The notes under the pieces were generated by a model, which did no database searches, was not told where the DNA came from, and was given only the letters and a program-made list of their open reading frames with translations. From positions 1,240,001-1,304,000 of the forward strand of contig JADWQD010000004.1 in NCBI GenBank assembly GCA_016110215.1: a DNA stretch of 64,000 nt, given 5' to 3'. Position numbers and translations under genes: made by a program. Positions 1 through 8,876 of this stretch are shown here, in pieces. The first letter of the stretch is position 1. The number at the start of each line of letters is the position of its first letter. Origin of the DNA: Capronia americana. Taxonomy: Eukaryota > Ascomycota > Eurotiomycetes > Chaetothyriales > Herpotrichiellaceae.

Positions 1-429
1 GTTTAGGCCACATGTACATAATACAGGTCAGAGAACTGTGCGAGCGAGGGTGGCCGAAATCTCTTCCGCCCAGGTCACCTTTCTATGGGAGGGATATGAG
101 ACATCCAACCACAAGAATCTCCACCATGTGTTATGTTTCCAAGGGTCGGTGTTGGCCAGTATTTGGACATCCAGGACATGCCTTTTTTTTTTGAAGAAAC
201 CGGTGGCCTGCATCCTGAATACTCCATGTCCATTGACTCCGTTGCAGCTCATCGCTAGGAGACAGTGCTGAAGTCGCCGGTACATCTGAAGAACGAGTCT
301 TGCATCACGGTCCGGGTTTTCAACATGGTATCTGATGCGAGGGTTTGAGCCTAGATGGCATCTTGATCCGAGAAGCAGGGCTTGGGGGGAAGCTGGAAGC
401 CACGCGGTCGAGGAAAGGGAATTTGGGTC
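1..429. other. Intergenic / 3' flank, no gene recognised
   Basis: Only short overlapping frames on both strands are present, none with recognisable protein similarity. This is presumably the 3' flank of the VPS51-like gene transcribed leftwards. Confidence 0.5.
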
Positions 430-1404
430 TCAGCCCGCATCATCTGGACGTTCTTCATCCAGCTGTTCGCTCCCCTGGTTCATGACCCCTGCACACTTCT
501 GTCTTAGCTCGTTGACACCGTCAACCCCGTCCCATTTGCGTAGCAGGTCTAGCACGGACGTGTGCAAATGCTCGGCTTCTTCCCTCCGATCGTCGTCAAT
601 CAAGCTCTGTAGTCGGCTCGGCGCGCCCAGAGCCCACTTCACGGTCTCTTTCTGCCTCCTCTGCTCTCTCGATTCCACGATTTGCTGGGTCGCCTTCGTC
701 TCTCCTGGATTCAGCCCTCTCATGACTTTCAACAACCCGTCAAGCTTGTCTCCAACCTCCTTTACGCCGTCAAGCCCTGCGGGTTGCTGGCCCTTCTGCT
801 TTCCCAGTGTGGCCGCCAGTCTTTCCTGTTCTCCATCCTTGTGCATGCCCTTTTGCATCTCTGCAATCGTACCCACAGCTTTGATCAGCTTGCTGTAGTT
901 ATCATAGACCAGCGCTTTTCGTTCGCCATCCAGCGTCCTGATCTCGCTCACCAACGCACTCTCCGTCTTCAAGATATCCCGTAGGCCGGCAGTCTTTAGG
1001 AGTTCGGCAACATAGGCGTCTGCACTGAAGCTCGGGTCGTCTAACTGTGCAGTCAAGGACGACGTGGTCGACTCCGGCACAGCGGTCGAGGTGATGGTGG
1101 AGTCCGACCCCAGAGACGTGATACTCGCTGTGCGGCTTCCATTGCGCTGTTCGAGGCCTCCCACTGCAGAAGCGGCCTTGGATTTGAGGTTGTAGTAGTC
1201 TCGTAGTGCCGCTCGGTTGCGTCTCTGTGCTGTTGCGGCCGCGGGAGTGGCGCTTTGCTGCAAAGCCGGAGATGCAGGGTTGTTTGTCCTTGGAAGATCT
1301 AGCGACGGTCGGACGGACGACGAAGGGGTCCCGCTTACACTGGGTATTGAGGGTGAGGTGATCCGCTGGACTGGGTCGGGACGAGGGGAAGTGATGGTGG
1401 CCAT
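430..1404 (-). CDS. VPS51: VPS51 subunit of GARP tethering complex
   Basis: Intronless 324-aa protein starting at an ATG (1404). The first ~65 residues are low-complexity and Ser/Pro-rich. The Vps51/Exo84/Cog1 N-terminal domain follows, where a short conserved helix region reads DAYVAELLKTAGLRDIL and continues into a coiled-coil-like segment with the family pattern LVYDNYSKLIKA. The C-terminal third is charged and helical. In yeast, Vps51 joins Vps52/53/54 to tether endosome-derived vesicles at the trans-Golgi and binds the Tlg1 SNARE. Length fits fungal Vps51, which lacks the long C-terminus of animal homologues. The alternative would be another Vps51/Exo84/Cog1-superfamily tether subunit, but the conserved N-terminal segment fits Vps51 best. 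Confidence 0.85.
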   Translation of the reverse strand: MATITSPRPDPVQRITSPSIPSVSGTPSSSVRPSLDLPRTNNPASPALQQSATPAAATAQRRNRAALRDYYNLKSKAASAVGGLEQRNGSRTASITSLGSDSTITSTAVPESTTSSLTAQLDDPSFSADAYVAELLKTAGLRDILKTESALVSEIRTLDGERKALVYDNYSKLIKAVGTIAEMQKGMHKDGEQERLAATLGKQKGQQPAGLDGVKEVGDKLDGLLKVMRGLNPGETKATQQIVESREQRRQKETVKWALGAPSRLQSLIDDDRREEAEHLHTSVLDLLRKWDGVDGVNELRQKCAGVMNQGSEQLDEERPDDAG

Positions 1405-2609
1405 TCTCCTAGATTATGATACATCGGGATGAGTTCAGGAGGCAGGAGTGGCGCGATCCGCTCCTCCTGTCTCTACGCAACTAAACAGACCACGAGTAGC
1501 AACGGAGGATGAGGTATGACGAGGGTGAAAGAGTACTCTGTAACCAAGCAAAAGAGGCACCCAGCAGCGGACGGACGTGCAATTCTCGGCTAAGTTCCCA
1601 CATTGAGGTCAAGCACCAACTCATCTCAGCCTCACCGGCTCCTCAATCAGCCTTCACCGGATCCTGTCTTCGATGCATCCGCCATGGACCTCCTTCATTC
1701 TATCGAAGCACACATGCGTTCTTTCGGAGACGCCCAGGTCTCGTGCTGAATTTGATCTTCCCAGCTTTGACAGCACATCACGGGGTTCTATGGTTGCGGC
1801 TCAATAACTACGGGGGTGTTGATCCTTGGCTCATCTTCTCGGGCATGGATTCGCCCGGCCTCCTACTCCTCTTTCTCCGGGACGAGGAATCTCGGCTGTC
1901 GCTTAGCATGCCAACCTTCGTGGGAGTGCTTACGAGCGGCCCAGCTTGAGTCTCTAACGGAAGGTACTGATCTCGCACGGAATATCGCTTTAGCCGCCTC
2001 CGATAGCTCAGCTGTTGGTTACAGCTCTGGTCAAGCACACAGGTGTCTGTGAACAGAGCCCGCCAAACTTGTCCAAGGCTTTATTGACCACTGGGAAGCT
2101 GCGTGGGGGATGGCTAACGTCATTTCTGCGGCCCAGAAGCGTTGCGCGTCATGACTAAGTACGAGATACCGTCGTATGCAGATTTGTGTTGACACTGGCT
2201 CGACTACTATGGCTAAGACTCTGGTGTGCCTCATCCAGGCCAAAATGACTTCAAGTCGGAGATTCGATTTTCAGCAGGTTCCGGCATGAATAAGCTCGGT
2301 GAACGTCGGACCGCGACGCCTCCGACCTCCTCGTCTTCTCGACCGAGATGCAGAAGTGTCCCATACTCGTCGTCGTCCTTGTGGTGCAGTGTACCAATGC
2401 CGTGGGTGTTGAGAAGCACCATCAGGCTAATATAAAGGCGCGAGTCCGCTCTTCCACAAAAGAACGACGGTACCCCAAGGTCCGTCATCCATCAGACGGC
2501 AGACAAGGGTGAGTGAATTGACACCAGGATGTTTGCGGAATTGATGTTCGTGGCCCTTCTGGTGACCTGCTTTGCAACCTCTACCATCGCCTAGCACACC
2601 GATGTATGA
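1405..2609. other. 1.2-kb region without an intact gene
   Basis: Contains the VPS51 promoter side, then many short frames interrupted by stops. An ATG frame near 1684 stays open for only about 20 codons. A TATA-like stretch occurs near 2430. Because an amidohydrolase relic begins near 2610, part of this region may be its decayed 5' portion, but I could not align any segment. Confidence 0.4.
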
Positions 2610-3172
2610 CATATCCAGGATCAAGCGAGTCTGGGTGTCGATACGCATTTCACCTACTCAAGCGACATGGTTGGTCAAGCACTCCTTTGGCTCCAGAAAC
2701 TACGTGCAACCGGCTACAAGTTGACTCTCGAGGAAGGTATGATGATTCCGTACACCAATCCGATGTCTGTGGAACAAGCATTTCTCCAGATTACACGGAA
2801 CGGCGCGCTTGCCTACGGCGCCCCGACATTGGCATCATTGCAGAAGGCGCGAAAGCAGACCTAGTGGTTTTCGACGGATCATCGCCGAATCTCCTAGGCT
2901 GGGAGGATCCTGTTGCCGCAGTCATCTTGCACTCAAACGACGGCGACATCTCGGACGTCGTCGTCAATGGCGAATTCGTAAAACGGAATTGCAAGCTCGC
3001 ATATCCGGATTTTGTCACTGCCAGGCAAGACTTCTTGCGAAGCGCGAAGAAGATCCAGATTGCATGGAAAGAGATGCAATTTAGATCACACCCATTGCGA
3101 TTTGGCATTGCGCCATACACGCAGCCGAGGCAAATAATTGATGTTCAAGCTGGACCAGGGACAGGCTACTGA
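2610..3172 (+). pseudogene. Amidohydrolase (cytosine deaminase/chlorohydrolase-like) C-terminal relic
   Basis: Translation across two frames gives the C-terminal third of a metal-dependent amidohydrolase. Frame 1 (about 2610-2815) carries the family segments SLGVDTHFTYSSDMVGQA and MSVEQAFLQITRNGALA. The continuation RRPDIGIIAEGAKADLVVFDG, the usual segment after the metal site, lies in another frame (about 2815 on) and runs to a stop at 3172. So there is at least one frameshift near 2805-2830, an in-frame stop just upstream at 2607, and no recognisable N-terminal barrel or HxH metal motif. Intact relatives have about 450-500 residues. A short unannotated intron at the shift is an alternative, but no good splice pair is visible. 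It is probably a decayed catabolic gene. Confidence 0.7.
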
Positions 3173-4957
3173 AGGGACTTGCAGCGGCTGGGTACATGTT
3201 CGAGACAATAAAAGGGCTTCCGTACGTCCGTGGCGACTGGTTGCTTTGGGCAAGTCAATGGGTATTTTGGAGTTGGCGACATCGCGCACCGAGCCATGCG
3301 TACATGCATGATCGGAGTAGCCCTCATTGTTGATCCTTTTGTCAGAGAACTTCTAAGGGAACAAAGGATAGTGCCTGGCCCAGAGAGCTTTATTGGTAAG
3401 GCGCCGAGCCCTCAGGCTGGCTACGGAGCCTACAGAGGCTGCTGCCGCCGTCTGAACCGGCTCGAACGGCACCTACCAGGAGAGGATGGCCCAGCATGTG
3501 TTCAGGGCTTCTTTGGGTACCGCGTCTCTGCCAGCTCAGCTTCCCAGATCTGTCAACTTGGAAAGCTTTCAACGTTCCACTGTCGGTTTACCATTACTTA
3601 TATCGACCTTCGACATCTTCTGAGAGCCTGGGAATCCTCGTTTGGCTCTCTTGTTGTGACTATATTTGCCACCGGCTTTCGGGGCTACAGAAGACACTAC
3701 CTCTCCGATTGGATTCAGCGTGCTGAGTGTTGGAGTTGACTGCATGATCCGCATTCAAATTGCGCACTCTATCAACTTTTGGCCAATGGCCACACGTTCA
3801 TTCAAGACAACCTGCAATGGAGTCAGCCTCGCATGAGCAGCTCTATGTCCCAACAGATCGCCTGGCGTCATCATTGCGACGTCGCACAACATTTGGACGA
3901 TTCTTCCCGGACGCAATCAAGGGAAGGCTCGAAAAAAACCCTGTCTACCTCGTATTATACCTATCGAGGATGCAGTAGCTCGATTTCGGAACTTTCCTCT
4001 TTTAATGGCCCCGATACTCCTAGCCTAGCAATGGAAAGCCAAACAGTATAACTTGTCACCTATGCTGGCAGGTTCCCTGATTTGTCAACACACCATCAGC
4101 ACCGGTTCACCACACGTCAGAATTGCTGACAGTTCAAGATACGCTGGCTGCGGGTGACCTTTCGTTCGAAGGACCAAGCAATGCACGGCACCCCATGGAC
4201 CTCATTTTTGCGACTCCTGAGCGCCGGATATAAATTATACACACGCGCTGGCCGCGTGGATTGTGACTACGGTGCTCTCAGCTACTGTGGCGAGATACAG
4301 TCTTCCCGGTGGTACAGCGCAATGTGTCCAAGCGATGTCCGCCGGCAATCATGTGATGGCCGGCAGTCTGCTTCATCGAAGACTGAAGTCGGCCGTAACT
4401 CAGAGTGAGCGACGTGTATATGACCCGCTGCCAGACCCACAAGATTAGCTCCGATGAGCATGCCAATTATTGCTATGGAATGATCATGCTTATCGTGAGC
4501 ATATTCCCTGCAGTCTACCACCTCTCTCGATTTCTCCACATCCAAGTTCGGGTTCGGCACCGCGGCACCAAAAGCATCTCGGTAGTCGCACCAGTCCGTC
4601 ACTTAGCTGACGTTAGAAACCTCGAATGAATCAAAGTTGAGGTGGACCGACAAGGGAATAGGTGACTCCGCAGAATGGACTATCTCCGCATTTCCCCATC
4701 TTGCCACATTGGGTGCTGGTGAACGACTGCCGAACCGTCAGCTCCCCATGGCTCCTCGCATAGGATGGATGCCAGTGGGTGTGGTATGTAAGTATGGCCG
4801 GTCCTTGTCTCAACCTGTGCCGGTGACTGTTCAGCAAGTGCCCAGCATTACTTATCGACTAAGTATTGCACATAAGTACCAGACTGTTCCAGGGATCGTT
4901 GCGTAGAAGAGGTATTGGCCTACCATCGATTAGCTCCACTTTCGAACGCTGCTGGCC
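3173..4957. other. 1.8-kb region with no recognisable gene
   Basis: Only short frames are present. A few have hydrophobic runs (for example around 3500-3750) but none shows a family motif. Stop density and frame breaks suggest degenerate DNA, possibly further gene relics, plus the promoter of the downstream flavoprotein gene. Confidence 0.4.
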
Positions 4958-6918
4958 ATGAAACCGGGGTTTAATCTAGACAGCCTCCCAGGGAGCTTGC
5001 CTCCCAAACTGATCCCGGAAGATGTCAACATCCAATCAGTCCAAGAATTGGCTCAACGAACCCTAGAGACTGGAAGTCTCGATGCCAATGTCCCGCAGGC
5101 CACGGCGCTTTGGAGGGACCACCTGGCAATGACCGGTCAGGTGCGAACATTCTACAGCAATGAGAAGATTGCCGAGGTGTGGAACAATCGAGCCAAGACA
5201 CTCCATATTTCCGATATCAAAACCCAAGCTGGACGTGTCATGAAACCTGTGCCGGCCAGCTCATGGATCGACGTCCCGTTCACGTTCAGGACCAACCCAG
5301 AGGGTGGACTTGTGGGCAACTGCACGGGTGCTGCCTCCTTTGTCCTCGACAAGGACGGAAACTGGGTGATCTGGATGCTTGTGACTATCCTGGAGAATTT
5401 CGTGGATCACGGGCATCCTGACGTTCCCCGCCTGGCCGGCAGCACGTTTACCAACGGCGAGGCCAACGGTATTCATGCCCATGAGAAGAACCCGGACATT
5501 GATAATAACTTTGACGTCGTGGTGATTGGAGCAGGCCAGTGTGGCCTGTCTGTTGCAGGCAGGCTTGGCGCACTGGGATTGAGTTACGTGCTCCTGGAGA
5601 AACGCCCGTACCTGGGGAACAACTGGATCGGACGATACGAGACGGTGAGGCAGCACACCGTCCGAGAGTATAACAACCTTCCGTTCGAGCGCACTTGGAA
5701 GCCCGACGACCCGATATTGCTCCCGGGCAAGATTGTGGCAGAGGGGTTCGAAAACTACGTCAAAAAGTACGGTATCAACCTGTGGACAAATGCAGAGACC
5801 ACGGGCGCAGACTGGGAACCGGAAAGCAGAACATGGACGCTCAATGTCACGGTCAACGGGCAAGAGAAGCGCCGGCTCCGCTGCCAGCATCTCATCATCT
5901 CCATCGGCGCCGGGTTTGGTGTTGATAATGACCCCAAGTTCCCCGGAACCGACCAGTATCAGGGCGTCCTGCTGCACTCGGGATCTTACAAGCACAGTCG
6001 CGACTGGGTAGCCAAGGACGGCGTTGTTATCGGCTCCGGCACCATGGCCCATGATATCGCCGAGGACATGTACAGGGCGGGCCTGCGCTCCGTGCATATG
6101 ATCCAGCGCAACAAGACGTGTGTCTACCCGATCGAGTGGGTGATCAAGGGGCAAGCGGGTATGTATGAAATGAGGTCTTCTGTGTGGCCCTCCCTGGTCG
6201 TTCCTAACCGCTAACCAACGAATGTCGTGAAAGGTCTCTTCAACACCAACATCCCAACCGCAACCGCAGACGCCCTGAGCGCGGGCCTCCCCAACAAAAT
6301 CTCCCGCGACATCGTCAAGGTCCAATACGACGCCGCCACCGCGGCGGAATCCTACCGTTTCGACGCCCTCGAGCGGGTCGGCTTCCGTGTCGACCGCACC
6401 ACCCCACTGATGGACAACATCCTCATGCGCTACGGCGGGTATTACGTCGACATCGGCGCCTCCGCCCACATCGTCCGCGGCGAGATCAAAGTCAAATCCG
6501 GCGTGCCTATCACCACCTTCACCCCGCGAGGGCTGAAGTTCCGGGACGGAAGCGAGCTCCAGGCCGACGTCGTGGTCATCGCCACGGGACAGGACCACGA
6601 CTATCGGAACCAGGTCGGGAGTATCGTTGGACGGGACTTTGCCTCGCAGCTGAGTGAGTTCTGGGGATTGGACGAGGAGGGCGAGGTGCGCAATCTGATG
6701 AAACCAGCGGGTAAGTCTCCTCTATGTCGTGGATCGCGAGCAACGTCCTCGACGCTAACTGACGTGCTGCGGTGATAGCTCCTGGGTTGTGGATGTTTGG
6801 AGGCACCGCGCCACAAGCTCGTTGGTGGTCTCGATTCGTTGCTCTGGCTATTCAATCCGACAGGCTGGGCAAGCCGATTGAGTGTGTGCAAAAGGTTGGG
6901 CCTACTGGTAGTACATAA
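4958..6918 (+). CDS. FAD/NADP-dependent monooxygenase (FMO-like, N-terminal SnoaL-like region)
   Basis: Three exons by hand: 4958-6158, 6234-6710, 6779-6918 (introns 75 and 68 bp, GT..AG, CTAAC branch sites), giving 605 aa in frame. Residues ~1-165 look like an NTF2/SnoaL-type region common in this fungal subfamily. The FAD Rossmann motif VVIGAGQCGLSVAG is near residue 190, an FMO-type segment (LLHSGSYKHSRDW) near 340, and a second dinucleotide motif VVIGSGTMAHDIAED near 355. A conserved ATGQDHD-type segment is in exon 2. Predicted to use NADPH, FAD and O2 to oxygenate a small organic substrate; the substrate cannot be told. It sits alone between a dead amidohydrolase and a repeat-rich block, so it belongs to the accessory part of the region. 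Confidence 0.85.
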
Positions 6919-7295
6919 GGTCTTAGTACTATAGGTATGGTGCATAGTGCAGCACAATACTGCCGTCCACATCCTAGCAGATGATGTAGTAGATCCATGA
7001 TTACATCAGATTCAGATGTAGGAACAGACGCGGGATCAATACGGGATCCAGATCTGATCCAGGTTTAATCTGGGTTCGGTCGTGAATTACTGCTAGTACT
7101 TACATAATATATACATAGTAGTACTTATATACTAAGTACACGTCCTTAGGTGTGCTGTCTCGGTAGCAGCCCAGTCTCAGCCCAGTCCCCACCCGGTCCC
7201 AGCGCAGGCCAGCCTACGCTGGCTCACTTAGAAAAACTTGAATTAATCTGTGGTTGTAGGTGAAGTACAGTGGTATATAGTAAGTATACAGCTAA

Positions 7296-7313
7296 GTTTA
7301 AAGTACTTTAAAC
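7296..7313. repeat. 18-bp perfect palindrome
   Basis: The sequence GTTTAAAGTACTTTAAAC equals its own reverse complement. It lies in the AT-rich block between the flavoprotein and the caspase-like gene. Confidence 0.85.
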
Positions 7314-7322
7314 CTGAGTTAG

Positions 7323-7362
7323 TACTATACTGAAGCTGAATAAAACAGCAGCCAGTATAGTA
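7323..7362. repeat. 10-bp inverted repeat (hairpin)
   Basis: TACTATACTG at 7323-7332 is matched perfectly by its reverse complement CAGTATAGTA at 7353-7362, with a 20-nt spacer. Pairing can extend outward with one mismatch. Confidence 0.8.
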
Positions 7363-8471
7363 TTAGAACAGCATCAGAAAACTATATCATCAAATACAGG
7401 CACGAATTTCTCCTCCTTAGGTTAGCGCCGGTGTGACCCGTAACTTTACAGCTCAACGAAGAGTGCAGGGAAATTTCCCGCCGAATTTGGCGGTCAGCGC
7501 CGCCGCTTTTGGAGGCTTTCTTCCCTCGACGCTAAGATCGCCCCCCTGGTCAGTTCCTACATCAGGCTGCACCCTCCTCGGTCTACCGTTCGCTCTGATG
7601 GAAAAAGCTTTTGACAGTCGCATGGTGCGTGCCGTTTCGTTGGAAACCCTGCTGGGTGCCACATGATGTTTTGTTCTGGCTGCTTGCCAGGAGGGCGGGG
7701 TGTAGCTGAAAAAGTTGTCAGGCGAGCCACATTCCGCCAAGCATCTCAGACGGTGACGGGACTCCGGTCAATCACTGCTTCTCTAATGGCAACTAGGAGA
7801 CCTCATGGTGCAGAAAAGCACGGCGCGTTGGCCTGGGACGCTTTCAACAGAGTCTGCAATTAACCCCATGGGAAGTATCTCATCCTAACGATGGGGAAAT
7901 TTCAATGGACTTCACGTATTGAAAAACCTCGTCCCGCCCAGAGAGACCGCCGCACTCCCCCATCATGGTACAGTCGAGTCCTGCCTATCAGTTTCAAGGA
8001 GAATAGAGAAGTGGATGCGTATATATAAGCTGTCGTTTAAGTTTTTCAGTGGTGGTTACCTAAAGCTAAGAGTCTACCGGGAAATAGTGTTTATAAATCT
8101 ATACGGCGCGAGCTCCCTAGCTCCTCCCGCGGCTGCTCCAGAAGTATTTAAGTTCGTTGGCATCAGGCGCGATCGCGAGAAGGAGAAAGCGGAACGGCAG
8201 GAGAGGATGACAAATTCGCGCCGCTCGCCATCGCCCCGGGAGAGTTAGTTTAAGATGAACTATCCCAGCATCCAATAAGCCTAACTAAGCGGAAGGATGT
8301 CTTTCTGGCGAAGAAATCATGGCGGGCGTGCTAGACTTTGACAATATGTGCAATCCCGTCTGTGGAAACAAAAGCTGACCTATAGGAGACAACTATAGGA
8401 TTGACTTGGACGGTATCGAGGGCGTGGCATGTTCTCCCAACCTGCCCGGGTCCGAGAACAATGGAATCGAT

Positions 8472-8729
8472 TTCCGCAGGCTGGGCGGCCAACCTCTTGG
8501 TATGCCCCAAACTACACCAAAATTCGAAGTATTCATGCCATATTATCTCACGAACTTAGGCTACAAACATATATTTCAACTTCAGAATCTTTTCTATAAA
8601 ACTCGAAAGTATACATATCTGCTCATTATGTTATCCTAACTGAAAGGTTGTTGCCGGGCATGCTTATAGGTAGTATATTTTAGGTGTAGTTTGGGGCATG
8701 CCAAGACTTTGGCCGCCCGGCCTGCGGAA
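8472..8729. repeat. Foldback element: ~52-bp inverted arms around ~150-bp AT-rich core
   Basis: The left arm (about 8472-8523, beginning TTCCGCAGGC) and the reverse complement of the right arm (about 8677-8729) match at about 47 of 52 positions, including the uninterrupted block ATGCCCCAAACTACACC. Two of the five differences are T/C transitions. The core is AT-rich and non-coding. The structure resembles a miniature foldback element or the ends of a decayed transposon, and it ends ~150 bp before the start codon of the caspase-like gene. Confidence 0.75.
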
Positions 8730-8876
8730 CAGGAGATAGCTACGCCAAGTCGAAGAGGGGATAGCGACTTCACCACGGCATCGTCGTAACCATCACAACT
8801 TTGTACTGGTGCCCTCTTCGCCCCAAGCCCGAACGGCTCCGTAATTTTGAGCAGATGCTCTGGCCTTGCACACATT

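Larger units (their letters stand above)
6919..8876. other. 2-kb repeat- and palindrome-rich, AT-rich region
   Basis: No convincing coding sequence. It holds several short palindromes (listed separately), many TAGTACT/AAGTAC words between about 7090 and 7370, and a large foldback near 8470-8730. One frame near 7919-8248 encodes a basic tail (RRDREKEKAERQER) but begins without an ATG and has no recognised homologue. Probably relics of transposable elements next to the caspase-like gene. Confidence 0.5.

Noticed and set aside
28..285. Short minus-strand frame near the left edge
   Set aside because: No recognisable motif and the frame overlaps other short frames; likely chance.
5261..6598. 445-codon minus-strand frame opposite the first FMO gene
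   Set aside because: It lies antisense across exon-intron boundaries of a clear FAD enzyme gene and has no family motif.
7919..8248. 109-codon frame with a basic tail in the repeat-rich zone
   Set aside because: No ATG at its start, no family motif and degenerate surroundings; kept only as a remark in the region note.
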